Positions 44,514 to 53,282 of a stretch of DNA of 64,000 nucleotides are shown here, one piece after another. A model generated the notes under the pieces. The model worked only from the letters and a program-made list of their open reading frames with translations, was not told the DNA's origin and made no database searches. Made by a program: the position numbers and the translations under genes. The DNA is from Synergistes jonesii (GTDB lineage Bacteria > Synergistota > Synergistia > Synergistales > Synergistaceae), in NCBI RefSeq assembly GCF_000712295.1, contig NZ_JMKI01000005.1, forward strand, positions 1 to 64,000, read 5' to 3'. The number at the start of each line of letters is the position of its first letter. The stretch's first letter is position 1.

Positions 44514-45506
44514 TCAGAGATCGATCTCGGTCCCGACTCCGGCCCCCCTGGCCTTCCCGACTATCTCGGCGGCCGCCACTACGTCCAGCGTGGCGAAGCC
44601 GACCGTCTTCATCACCGTGACGTCGTCGTGGCCGACGCGCCCTTCGACGCGGCCGAGGATCAGCTCGCCGAGCTCGCCCGCTATTTCGTCCTTCGAGAAG
44701 AGCCCCTGCTTCATCGGGATGATGAAGTCGCCAGCCTCGGCCAGCACTGCTTCGCGGTTGTCGACGAAGACGCGCGAAGCGCGCCTGAGCAGTTCCAGAG
44801 GCAGCTCCCGCTTGTCCGGCGTGTAGGAGCCCACGCCTGTGATGTGGCAGCCAGGCTTGACGTCCGCGGCGTCGAAGACCGGCTCTGCGGCCGTCGTCAC
44901 CGTCGTTATTACGTCGGCGCCGCTCACGGCCTCTTTTGGAGTTTCGGCCGGCACCAGCTCTGTGCCGAATTTATCGGCGAGCGGCTTCATCTGCGCGGCG
45001 AAGTCTTTCGCGCGCCCCTCCAGTGCGTCGTAGACGCGCACCTCTTTGAGCCGGCGAGCCGTCATCAGCGCCTCAAGCTGCGCCGGAGCCTGTCCGCCTG
45101 TGCCGAAGAGAGCCCCTCTCGCCGCGTCCGCGTTGGCGAGCAGATCCGCGGCGGCCCCGGCGATCGCCGCGGTACGCAGCTGTGTCAACGTCGTGCCGTC
45201 GAGTATCGCGCTGACGAGGCCCGTCGTGCCGTCGATGACCGCCATCGTGGCCGGAATGACCGGAAGCCCCTTCTCCCTGTTGCCGAGGAAGCAGGAGACC
45301 ATCTTGACGCCGCCAGCGTTCAGCCGGCCGCCGACGTAGGCCGGCATGAACATGATCTGGCCGCTCTTCGCCTCGTTGTCGAGGTTGATGCGCAGCGGCA
45401 CGGCCGCCTTGCCCTGCGTGTGCAGCACGAACGCCTCCTTGTCCGCCTCGATGGCGTCCCTCATCGAGAAAACCTGCAAAATGTCTTTTCTTGTCAGTAT
45501 AAGCAT
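44514..45506 (-). CDS. Ornithine cyclodeaminase / mu-crystallin family protein
   Basis: A 330-residue NAD(P)-dependent protein. Substrate-region motifs PLRINLDNEAKSGQIMFMPAYVGG and GGVKMVSCFLGNREKGLPVI are followed by ILDGTTLTQLRTAAIAGAAADLLA, the Rossmann motif (LFGTGGQAPAQLEAL) and GSYTPDKRELPLELL. Family members include ornithine cyclodeaminase, alanine dehydrogenase and imine reductases, so the exact substrate is open. The ATG at 45506 is preferred over an adjacent GTG. The DauR-like regulator beside it suggests amino-acid use. Confidence 0.87.
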   Translation of the reverse strand: MLILTRKDILQVFSMRDAIEADKEAFVLHTQGKAAVPLRINLDNEAKSGQIMFMPAYVGGRLNAGGVKMVSCFLGNREKGLPVIPATMAVIDGTTGLVSAILDGTTLTQLRTAAIAGAAADLLANADAARGALFGTGGQAPAQLEALMTARRLKEVRVYDALEGRAKDFAAQMKPLADKFGTELVPAETPKEAVSGADVITTVTTAAEPVFDAADVKPGCHITGVGSYTPDKRELPLELLRRASRVFVDNREAVLAEAGDFIIPMKQGLFSKDEIAGELGELILGRVEGRVGHDDVTVMKTVGFATLDVVAAAEIVGKARGAGVGTEIDL

Positions 45507-45540
45507 CACTAAGCACCCCCAGTATTTATTGTACCGCAGC

Positions 45541-46416
45541 TCAGGCTTTCTCCGCCGAAGTTTTGAGCGTCGTGTAGAGAAGCTGCGCCGCCGCTACGAG
45601 TATTACCGCCGCCACTATCCACAGCAGCATCGCCGTGTCGAGGCTTTTGACTATGAAGACGGCGACGAGCACACCGGCGATCCCGAATATGCTCGTGAAG
45701 AGCGTTATCTTGCGGCTGTAGCGGCCGAGGCGCACGAACTCCATCGCACCGATCGGCACCGAGAAGGTGCAGGCTCCCATCATTACAGGGAATGTCACGG
45801 CCGGGTTGAGTCCGAGCGCGTAGATCGTGGCCATCGTCGGCGCGTAGGAGCCGACGCCGGCGTTGTTGAGCGCGCCGTAGATCATCATCAGCGCCATGCC
45901 CAGCGCCAGCTTGCCGCCTGTGAGCCCCGTCGCGCTGCCGCCCGACGGCAGGACGCCGAATTTACCGGCAATGATGAAGAAGGCCGCCGCCACCAGCCCG
46001 AAGCCGACGAAGAGCCTGATGCCGCGCACCGGCAGCTTGACGACGAGGCGCGGGCCGAAATAAGAGCCGACCATCTGCGAGACGATCAGCAGCAGCAGCG
46101 TCGTGCGGTCCACTTCTATCGCGGATATATAGCAGAGCGCCATGACGGCTACAGGTATCGCGCATTCGGTGTTGAGCGTCCCTGGGAGGTTAGCGTCGGA
46201 GCACCACTTCTTCAGACGGTAAAATATCGTGGATAGCGCGAAATCCGGTATCCCGAACGTTGAAAGGAAGAAGCAGACCGCGCCCCATATCGCGAGCCCG
46301 ACGCTGTTTCCCGGCTCCGCCCACGTCTCTTTCCTGTGTTTCATGTAATCTGAGAAAAACCTGTACGCAAACAGCCCGTTCACCACGACTATCAACGCCA
46401 AAATTACCTGAACCAT
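45541..46416 (-). CDS. TSUP (TauE/SafE) family permease
   Basis: A 291-residue membrane protein with eight or nine helices. TauE/SafE features include the paired repeats with GSYFGPRLVVKLPVRGIRLFVG and a Gly/Ala-rich second half. Members export sulfite or sulfonates, or import organic acids. It begins after AGGAGG and sits 31 bases before the cyclodeaminase gene, so both are probably cotranscribed. Confidence 0.88.
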   Translation of the reverse strand: MVQVILALIVVVNGLFAYRFFSDYMKHRKETWAEPGNSVGLAIWGAVCFFLSTFGIPDFALSTIFYRLKKWCSDANLPGTLNTECAIPVAVMALCYISAIEVDRTTLLLLIVSQMVGSYFGPRLVVKLPVRGIRLFVGFGLVAAAFFIIAGKFGVLPSGGSATGLTGGKLALGMALMMIYGALNNAGVGSYAPTMATIYALGLNPAVTFPVMMGACTFSVPIGAMEFVRLGRYSRKITLFTSIFGIAGVLVAVFIVKSLDTAMLLWIVAAVILVAAAQLLYTTLKTSAEKA

Positions 46417-46706
46417 AGCTTTTCCTCCTAATATTGTGATTTCAGTAACTAAATGATATGCTTATAACATTGTTTTGTCAATATAACAATTGTGTGTGTT
46501 TTTAATTTAATTTTATGCTCTCGCGCTTTTATTGAAAAAGAGCGAAAAATGGCGCTATGCCGCAACAGAGCGCGAGGCGCGCATCATAGCGCCGGCGTGT
46601 GGTACTATATAAGAAATTCACATACGAAGCGGCGCCCGATATCGAAGAGCCGGGATTTTGGATGCCCTTCCGCTCCGGGCGCGATAAAAAAGGAGGCCGA
46701 TGCCAT

Positions 46707-47168
46707 ATGGCGGATAAAAAGACGATCGTCGTTTATTTTTCAAGGACGGGAACGACGGAAAAGACGGCAAAAGAGATAGCGCGGCTCGCCGGCGCGGACA
46801 TATGCCGCATCGAGACCGTGAAAAAGTACCCGAAAAGCTATCTGCTCTGCGTTGCCGCGGCAAGGCTTGAGAAGTCGCGCGGCGAACTGCCGCCGCTTGC
46901 GGGGGAGCTGCCGGATCTCAGCGGCTATCAGAGGGTCGTCGCCGGCTTTCCAGTCTGGTGGTTCAGCTGCCCCGCGGCGCTGCTCTCATTCTTCAGCAAC
47001 TATGATCTGGACGGCAAAGAGATACTCCCCTTCTGCCGTCACGGCGGAGGCGGCCCCGGCAAAAGCCGGGATGTGCTTGAAAAAGCCTGCCGCGGAGCCG
47101 AGGTCAGAGCTGTCTTCGACGCGAACAAGGCGGACGAAGAGGAACTCAGGCGCTGGCTCGCGCAATAA
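46707..47168 (+). CDS. Flavodoxin family protein
   Basis: A 153-residue protein. The phosphate-binding loop VVYFSRTGTTEKTAKEIA lies at the N-terminus, the second flavin loop near FPVWWFSCPAALLSFF, and the third near RHGGGGPGKSRDVL. It fits the flavodoxin-like group (DUF flavodoxin_4) that carries FMN and transfers electrons. GGAGG (46692-46696) is 10 bases before the ATG; a longer upstream frame has no support. A GC-rich hairpin (47190-47213) follows. Confidence 0.88.
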   Translation: MADKKTIVVYFSRTGTTEKTAKEIARLAGADICRIETVKKYPKSYLLCVAAARLEKSRGELPPLAGELPDLSGYQRVVAGFPVWWFSCPAALLSFFSNYDLDGKEILPFCRHGGGGPGKSRDVLEKACRGAEVRAVFDANKADEEELRRWLAQ

Positions 47169-47562
47169 TGAGCCGCGACAAAGCGGCGCGCCGCCCGCTT
47201 GAAAACGGGCGGCGTCGGTCCCCGGCGGCGAGAGGCAGGCCTTTGCATAAGCTTGCCGCACAGCTAAAAAATAAAATCTATATCCCGTTTGAGTTTACGC
47301 GCGCGGATAACTGCCGTCAGTCCTGTACGGAAATTTTACCCCCGCGCGAATTGCGGCGCCTCGTTATCTGAACTCTTCGCTCCTGCCGCACCGGCGCAGC
47401 TTCCCAAGCGGCTCCTCCGGGGGGCTGCGCTCAGGTGAAAAACGAGAAATGGAACGGCACCAGCGTAGCCTTGCGCTATTCTTCCGACTGATTCTCTTTT
47501 TGAACTGCCAGTTAAAAGTTTAAAAGCATACCCGACGCTCGTGAAACGCGTTTTTTTTAAAG
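47169..47562. other. Intergenic region after the flavodoxin gene
   Basis: GCCGCCCG/CGGGCGGC hairpin at 47190-47213 (no T-run), probably the end of the flavodoxin transcript. The remainder to 47560 shows no gene or clear signal. Confidence 0.5.
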
Positions 47563-47691
47563 TGGCGCAAAAATTGCGCCAACTTATCTACACAGTTATC
47601 CACATTTTGTGAGTAACTGTGTGCAGGGCAGGCGATTTTACGCTATAAGAGACAAAACAGAGCTCGTTTTTCATCGGAAATATGTGGATAA
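47563..47691. other. DnaA-box cluster with palindrome, possible part of the replication origin
   Basis: A 19-bp palindrome TGGCGCAAAAATTGCGCCA (47563-47581) is followed by TTATCTACA (47584-47592, one mismatch), TTATCCACA (47596-47604, perfect), TGTGAGTAA (47608-47616, reverse, weak) and TGTGGATAA (47683-47691, reverse, perfect). No gene overlaps it. It lies at the downstream end of the dnaA-dnaN-recF-mnmG-DUF721 block. Confidence 0.6.
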
Positions 47692-47784
47692 CCCCTGGCA
47701 CTCCTAAGAAAATGCAATAAAATCGCAGTTTTGACGAAAAAATATACTTTGTGAAGGGAGCCTTTTAACATCTTTTTATAAAAG

Positions 47785-47820
47785 AAAAGGGCGGCTTTTT
47801 TGCTTACGGCCGCCCTCTTT
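47785..47820 (-). terminator. Terminator after the superoxide reductase gene
   Basis: Minus strand GGGCGGC (plus 47809-47815) pairs with GCCGCCC (plus 47789-47795), followed by TTTTCTTTT. Confidence 0.75.
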
Positions 47821-47874
47821 CATATTGTACCTAAAACTTTTGTTTAAGCCCTCGGAGAAAAACTCGGAATTTTA

Positions 47875-48264
47875 CTATTCTACTTCGATTCTCTTAGAGT
47901 TCTCCCAAAGGCCGTGCAGGTTGCAGTAGCTCATCGCGATAAGCGTTCCCGACTTCGCCGGGTGAATCTTAACGCAGCTTGCCGGCTCCGCCAGGATGCA
48001 GCCAGGCGTGTCGAGGTTCATCGTATCCCCGTGGGCGGCGTAGCAGAACTTGGCGACGTCCGCCACCGTTCCGTTGTCGGGCTTAAAGAAGAGCTGTATC
48101 CAGCTGATATGGTGCAGCGGTGTGTTCGGGTGCTTTATCTCCTCGCCTACCATAACCTTCACGAGCGCTTCCTCTCCGGCCTTTATCTTATCAGGCGCGT
48201 CGATCGTCGGCACATGCTTCTCCGCTTTGAAATCTCCGTCTCTTATCGTTTCTGCTATTTTCAT
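47875..48264 (-). CDS. Superoxide reductase, class II (neelaredoxin/desulfoferrodoxin)
   Basis: A 129-residue iron protein that reduces superoxide to hydrogen peroxide in anaerobes. The iron ligands are all visible: His17 in EKHVPTI, His45, His51 in HPNTPLHH, Cys114 and His117 in CNLHGLWE. The Glu-Lys pair at the active-site lid (Glu15, Lys16) is kept. It lacks the N-terminal rubredoxin-like domain, so it is the one-iron class. Single gene with a terminator. Confidence 0.95.
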   Translation of the reverse strand: MKIAETIRDGDFKAEKHVPTIDAPDKIKAGEEALVKVMVGEEIKHPNTPLHHISWIQLFFKPDNGTVADVAKFCYAAHGDTMNLDTPGCILAEPASCVKIHPAKSGTLIAMSYCNLHGLWENSKRIEVE

Positions 48265-48380
48265 TTTTTTGCCTCCGCTTGGTAGTTTTTTATTTCTGAT
48301 TTCCCCTCTGGATATAATATCATGAAAAGTATTTTTTGTGAAGATATTTTTATAATAAAATAATTTTAAATAAGTGTTTT

Positions 48381-48914
48381 TTATCCGCCGTTCCTTCTTT
48401 TAGCGAGCTTTTCAACGGAAAGCTTCACCCTCGCCATTTCCCGAGCAAGCCCTTCCGACATCCCGGATTCTTGAAATTTCCTCTTTTCTTCCTCCACATC
48501 CGCGTCCGCGAGCGTCACCGGAGCTCGCCTCTTATACGGAGGAAGAGGCTGCGCCGCAGCCGAGGGGGAATACGCCGGACCGACGCGGAATTCGACCTTA
48601 ACGTCGTCAATCCTCAAGAAAAGCCGCAGATTTCTTTCCACTCGCGCGCGCCTGAACTTCGCAGCGGCAAGCACGGAGCTCTCCGAAACGTTTACCGTTA
48701 CCCTTATCGCGCCATCTTTGCACTCGCAGGAGGCCGGCGCGCTTTTTTTCGACAGCGGATTTCCGGCGATCTCTTCCCAGCAAGCGCACAGCTCCGAAAG
48801 CTTCACCGCGAGCGCCAAGCGCGCCCAGCCGCCGCTCTCTTTGGAGCTGGAAGTTTTATCCAGCCCCTCCCTTATGATGTCGCCAGCCGGCTTGAATGCG
48901 TCATTTCGCAGCAT
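48381..48914 (-). CDS. DUF721 (DciA-like) protein
   Basis: A 177-residue protein of the DUF721 family. The N-terminal domain carries LCACWEEIAGNPLSKKSAPASCECKDGAIRVTVNVSESSVLAAAKFRRARVERNL in compact form, the typical pattern. The C-terminal 70 residues are charged and helical. DciA proteins load or operate with the replicative helicase in bacteria lacking DnaC, which fits its place at the end of the origin gene cluster. It overlaps mnmG by 14 bases. Confidence 0.8.
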   Translation of the reverse strand: MLRNDAFKPAGDIIREGLDKTSSSKESGGWARLALAVKLSELCACWEEIAGNPLSKKSAPASCECKDGAIRVTVNVSESSVLAAAKFRRARVERNLRLFLRIDDVKVEFRVGPAYSPSAAAQPLPPYKRRAPVTLADADVEEEKRKFQESGMSEGLAREMARVKLSVEKLAKRRNGG

Positions 48915-50781
48915 CTGCGCCCCTTCTGCCTCTTTCTATCGCTACCCACAAAAGCTGTATATCCGTCGGTGGCACGCCGGGGATTCTCGACGCCTGTCCG
49001 AGCGTCGCCGGAGATATTTTTGCGAGCTTTCCGCGTCCCTCATCCGAGAGCCCCGTCAGCTCCCCGTATTTGATGTAGGGCGGTATCTTCAGCAGCTCCA
49101 TCCTGCGGAATTTTTCCACCTGTCTTTGCTGGCGGCTGACGTAGCCCTCGTATTTGAGCTCGTTGGATATCTTCTCGAATATTTCTTCCTCCGCCGCCGA
49201 GTTCGTCATATCATATACGAACTTCCAGTCGACCTCGGGACGGCGCAGAAGATCGGCGGCGCTCATCCCCTCGCAGAGAGGCGACGAAGGTATCTCTGAA
49301 AGCTTTTCGTTCACTTCTTCCGACGGTGGAATCTTGTACTCCGATATGCGGATTCTTTCGCGCTCTTCGGCTTCCTTTGCCGCGAGGTATTTTTCATATT
49401 TTTCGTCGGGAAGCAATCCGACGTCGTGCCCCGCTTGGCAGAGGCGCTCGGCCGCGTTGTCGTGACGCAGCGTCAACCTGTATTCGCAGCGGCTCGTGAG
49501 CATTCTGTAGGGCTCGTTCGTCCCTTTAGTGACAAGGTCGTCTATCAATACCCCGATATAGGCCTGGTCTCGGCGCAGAACGAAGGGTTCGCCGCCGCGC
49601 GCGCGCAGCGCGGCGTTTATCCCGGCGATCAGTCCCTGCCCCGCCGCCTCCTCGTAGCCGGAAGTGCCGTTTACTTGTCCCGCGAGGAAGAGATTTTTTA
49701 CCGCTTTGGCCTCAAGCCACGGTTTAAGCTGCGTCGGCATCACGAAGTCATATTCTATCGCGTATCCCGGACGCAGTATATGTGCGCGTTCACAGCCTTT
49801 GATCGTCCTCACGCTTTCAAACTGCGCTTCAAGGCACATTGAGGTCGAGAAGTTCTGAACGTATACCTCTTTGCCCTCCGGCGTTATCGGTTCGAGGAAT
49901 ATGGGGTGTGTTTCCTTTTCGGGGAACTTTATTATTTTGTCGTCGATGGAGGGGCAATATCTTGGCCCGATAGTTCCGAGCTTACCGGTGTAGAGCGGCG
50001 ACTTGCCGAAGTATTTCCTGATTATTTCGTGCGTCCTGGCGTTCGTGCGCGTCAGGCCGCATATCATCTCGTCGTAGACTTTTTTTTCGCCGAAATGAGA
50101 AAAGGCCTGCGGTTCGTCGATGCTCCTCTGGCAGTCGAGCGCTTCCCAGTCTATCGTGTCATAATGCAGCCTCGGCGTCGTGTCCGTGCGGAGCCTGCCC
50201 ATATCAAGGCCGCAGCCGCGCAGGCTCTTCGCGAAATCGGTCGCCGCCACCATGCCGAGCGGCCCGGATTTGTGTGCCGTTGTGCCGATGTAAATCCTTG
50301 AATCGAGGTATGTGCCTGTGGCGATTATGACGCACTCGGCGTAAAAACTCTGTCCGGTCTTTATCTTCACGCCCGCCGCGCGGCCGTCTTCGATCAAAAG
50401 CTCAGACGCCTGAGCCTGGTGCAGTTCAAGGTTTCTCTGTGTCAGCAGGGCCATCCTGTAGTGGTCGCTGTAGCGGCGCGGGCTGCACTGAGCCCTTAAA
50501 GTCCTCACGGCCGCTCCCTTGGACGTGTTCAGCCAGCGCAGATGCCTCGTCGACGCGTCGGCCGCAGCCGCGCACTCGCCGCCGAGAGCGTCTATCTCCC
50601 GCACGATGTGCCCCTTGGCCGGACCCCCTATCGAAGGGTTGCACGGCATCATGGCTATACTGTCGAGGTAAAGGCAGATCATCAGCGTTTTAGCGCCCAT
50701 TCTCGCGGCGGAAAGGGCGGCTTCGCATCCGGCGTGCCCTCCGCCTATAACTATCACATCGTATTTCTCGCCGATATACAT
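48901..50781 (-). CDS. mnmG: tRNA uridine 5-carboxymethylaminomethyl modification enzyme MnmG (GidA)
   Basis: A 626-residue FAD enzyme that, with MnmE, modifies the wobble uridine of several tRNAs. The FAD motif is VIVIGGGHAGCEAALSAARMG; other signatures are MPCNPSIGGPAKGHIVREID and the C-terminal RIPGVPPTDIQLLWVAIERG. Length and ends are normal. It is downstream of recF in the origin block. mnmE is not in the window. Confidence 0.97.
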   Translation of the reverse strand: MYIGEKYDVIVIGGGHAGCEAALSAARMGAKTLMICLYLDSIAMMPCNPSIGGPAKGHIVREIDALGGECAAAADASTRHLRWLNTSKGAAVRTLRAQCSPRRYSDHYRMALLTQRNLELHQAQASELLIEDGRAAGVKIKTGQSFYAECVIIATGTYLDSRIYIGTTAHKSGPLGMVAATDFAKSLRGCGLDMGRLRTDTTPRLHYDTIDWEALDCQRSIDEPQAFSHFGEKKVYDEMICGLTRTNARTHEIIRKYFGKSPLYTGKLGTIGPRYCPSIDDKIIKFPEKETHPIFLEPITPEGKEVYVQNFSTSMCLEAQFESVRTIKGCERAHILRPGYAIEYDFVMPTQLKPWLEAKAVKNLFLAGQVNGTSGYEEAAGQGLIAGINAALRARGGEPFVLRRDQAYIGVLIDDLVTKGTNEPYRMLTSRCEYRLTLRHDNAAERLCQAGHDVGLLPDEKYEKYLAAKEAEERERIRISEYKIPPSEEVNEKLSEIPSSPLCEGMSAADLLRRPEVDWKFVYDMTNSAAEEEIFEKISNELKYEGYVSRQQRQVEKFRRMELLKIPPYIKYGELTGLSDEGRGKLAKISPATLGQASRIPGVPPTDIQLLWVAIERGRRGADAAK

Positions 50782-50801
50782 TTTAAGACCTTCAATTCAC
50801 T

Positions 50802-51869
50802 TTACTTATTTTGGCGGCTCTCGACGATCCTGCCGCCTTCGACCTTGTGGACGACGCAGGGAATTTCCAGTCTAAAAGGTTCGGCAGTCGCCGCGAAAAG
50901 CTGAGAATCACGCGAGAGCAGGGAGTCGAAAAGTATTTTCCGTCCTTCGCCGTCTAGCTCCGCCGTCACCTCGTCAAGCAGCAGCACCGGGCTTTTGCCG
51001 GTCTTGCGCTTCACTCCGTCGGATGCGGCGAGCATCAGCGCTATCGCGGTACGGCGCCTCAGCCCGCGGCTCAGCGCGGAAGAAGCCTGGCGCCCGTCCG
51101 CGGTGATCGCTACATCGTCCCTGTGCGGTCCCACGATCGGGAATTTCAGCGCCGCTTCCCTTTCCCTGTAGCAAAAAAGCGATCTGCTGTAATCTTCCTC
51201 GCAGTCCGCGCAGAGGCCGGCCCCCCCTCTTTTAAGGGAGAGCTCTATCCTGGCGGGCGTCAGCTCGGAAAGTTTTTCCAACTCCTGGGAAAGCAGCCCT
51301 ACGCCCTCCTCCCTCATCCTCCACAGCCAAGCCGCGAGAGGAAGAAGCGCCCTATCCACGACCATCGAAGGCAGCCCTTTTTTGAGGAAGAGGGCCTTCT
51401 GCCGCACGCCGCGCCTGTATTCCGAAAGCCGGAACGCGTAAGAGGGCACGATGAGGGCCAGGAGCATATCGACGAGCCTTCTGCGGCTGGCGGAAGATCC
51501 CTCTATTATCGACATGTCGTCCGAGAGGAAGGAAAGCAGCGGTATCTTCCATCTGAGGTCGGAGGCCGTGACAGTTTTGTCGTCTACCTTGATGAAAAAT
51601 CTTTTTGCGACCTTTACTTTGATGATCTCCTCGGAATCTATCTCTCCGGTGAGCTGCGCCTCGGAAGAACCGCTCTCCCACGTCGGTATCGACGAATTTT
51701 TTTCGCCCCTGCCGAGAGTCCCCCAGCCGGAGATTATGCTGATTCCCTCAAGTATATTCGTCTTGCCGGCGCCGTTGCCTCCGGTAAGCAAATTCAGCCC
51801 CGGGAACCAGCGCATCTCCCGGGGCTCGATGTTTTTAAAGTTGTTGAACCTTACCCTGACGAACCCCAT
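50802..51869 (-). CDS. recF: DNA replication/repair protein RecF
   Basis: A 355-residue SMC-like ATPase that helps load RecA at gaps. Walker A GGNGAGKTN is near the N-terminus (about 31-39) and Walker B VLLLDEVTAELD near the C-terminus. The ABC-type signature is unusual: ALSRGLRRRT in place of the common S-x-G-Q-Q. The start at 51869 comes one base after the dnaN stop; an earlier in-frame ATG would lie inside dnaN. The length is typical of the family. Confidence 0.93.
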   Translation of the reverse strand: MGFVRVRFNNFKNIEPREMRWFPGLNLLTGGNGAGKTNILEGISIISGWGTLGRGEKNSSIPTWESGSSEAQLTGEIDSEEIIKVKVAKRFFIKVDDKTVTASDLRWKIPLLSFLSDDMSIIEGSSASRRRLVDMLLALIVPSYAFRLSEYRRGVRQKALFLKKGLPSMVVDRALLPLAAWLWRMREEGVGLLSQELEKLSELTPARIELSLKRGGAGLCADCEEDYSRSLFCYREREAALKFPIVGPHRDDVAITADGRQASSALSRGLRRRTAIALMLAASDGVKRKTGKSPVLLLDEVTAELDGEGRKILFDSLLSRDSQLFAATAEPFRLEIPCVVHKVEGGRIVESRQNK

Positions 51870-51870
51870 T

Positions 51871-53025
51871 CTACGAATTCGCTTCGGCGTCGAACATCGC
51901 AAGCTCTTCGTCGGTGAGGTTTATCGGCGCGATCATGCAGAGGAAATCGTCCCCGCCGCCGCGCCTCACGGTCATATGTCCGGACGCGCCGTTGAAGGAT
52001 ATCTTGACCTCGGGATCCCTTATGACCTTCAGCGATTCGAGGAAGAATTTCGAATTTACGGCTATCCTGAGCTTTTCGCCCTCGGCCTTCGCCTCTATCT
52101 CCTCCTTAGCGTTTCCGAAGTCCGGCGCGCGTCCCTGCAATATCATCGGCGAATCCGGCCCGGCGTCCATGACGACCATGCGGTTGTAGTCGCGCACTAT
52201 GACGTCGACGCGTTCAAGGGCCGATATGAGCTCGCCCCTGTCGGCCGTTACGTTGAGAGTGCTGCTCGTGGGAAGGACCTTCTCGTAAGGCGGGAACTTC
52301 GATTCGACTCTGCGCACTGCGAATTCCACGCTGTCGGATTTGAAATAGAACTGAGCGTCGTCAAAGAGAACGCGGACTTCGGATTCGGGAGAGAGCGACG
52401 AAAGGACGCGCTGAAGCTCCTTGACGCCCTTCATAGGCAGCAGCGCCGCGGCCGCATCCGCGCCTTCGGCGACAGGCGAAGAAGAGATCGCCAGCCTTCT
52501 CGTGTCGGTCGACACCACGTTCAGCTTTCCCGACGAAATGTGAAAATCGGCTGAGGAAAGGTAAAGGGGGAACTCTTCGCCGGCGGAGGCTGCAAGCGTC
52601 CCCTCTTCCAGCGACTTCGCAAGGTCTGCGGCCGAAATCACACAGAAAGTCTGAGCGTCCTTCGACGAAGGCAGCTTGGGAAATTCTCCGACAGGATAGC
52701 TTGAAAAATTATATTTGCTCCTTCCGGACTTCAGAGTGACCTTCCCTTCGCTCACATCTATCGTGAACTCCTCCCCCGGGGCTTTTTTAAAGAGTTCGCT
52801 CACCATCTTGACCGGGAATACGGCGTCTCCCGGTTCTATCACGGTCACGCCGGAAGCGCCGCATATCACGGACGTTTTTATATCGGTAGCCTGCAGAACC
52901 ACCGAATCGAACGAAGCCTTGACGAGGATAGACGAAAGGATGCTCACTGAGCCGGAAGCGGACGTGCTTCTTTCCGCGAGGCCCCAGCTTGAGAGAAATT
53001 GCTTTTTGTTGATCGTAAGCTTCAT
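51871..53025 (-). CDS. dnaN: DNA polymerase III subunit beta (sliding clamp)
   Basis: A 384-residue clamp with three repeats of the beta-clamp fold. It starts MKLTINKKQFLSS and contains SNADFHISSGKLNVVSTDTRRLA-like domain-2 features and a C-terminal DFLCMIAPINLT, a variant of the usual xxPMR end. The C-terminus is longer than usual by about a dozen residues. It follows dnaA after a 229-base gap full of DnaA boxes. Confidence 0.95.
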   Translation of the reverse strand: MKLTINKKQFLSSWGLAERSTSASGSVSILSSILVKASFDSVVLQATDIKTSVICGASGVTVIEPGDAVFPVKMVSELFKKAPGEEFTIDVSEGKVTLKSGRSKYNFSSYPVGEFPKLPSSKDAQTFCVISAADLAKSLEEGTLAASAGEEFPLYLSSADFHISSGKLNVVSTDTRRLAISSSPVAEGADAAAALLPMKGVKELQRVLSSLSPESEVRVLFDDAQFYFKSDSVEFAVRRVESKFPPYEKVLPTSSTLNVTADRGELISALERVDVIVRDYNRMVVMDAGPDSPMILQGRAPDFGNAKEEIEAKAEGEKLRIAVNSKFFLESLKVIRDPEVKISFNGASGHMTVRRGGGDDFLCMIAPINLTDEELAMFDAEANS

Positions 53026-53282
53026 AGGTTAGTCCTCCTGTTTTTACAACTTTCTTATATTTAGAACCGCAGTCGTCGTAGTAGAGCGTGTGAAAATGTA
53101 AAAACTATCGAAAATCGCTCAATCAAAGCTATTTTTTGATGTGAAAAAGATCAGGTACTTTTCACAAAGTTATTCACATTATACACAAAAAAAGCCCTTT
53201 AGACCCGTAAACTAAAACTGCCCACAAAAAAACAGACCACTTTTACGCCGATAATCATAACTTATTCACAATATTATCCACA
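53026..53282. other. oriC: dnaA-dnaN intergenic region with four DnaA boxes; candidate oriC element
   Basis: Four DnaA boxes in the same orientation: TTATTCACA (53170-53178), TTATACACA (53179-53187), TTATTCACA (53262-53270) and TTATCCACA (53274-53282, inside the dnaA 3' end). The surrounding sequence is AT-rich compared with the genes. This spacing and density are typical of an origin or of dnaA autoregulation. Confidence 0.7.
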
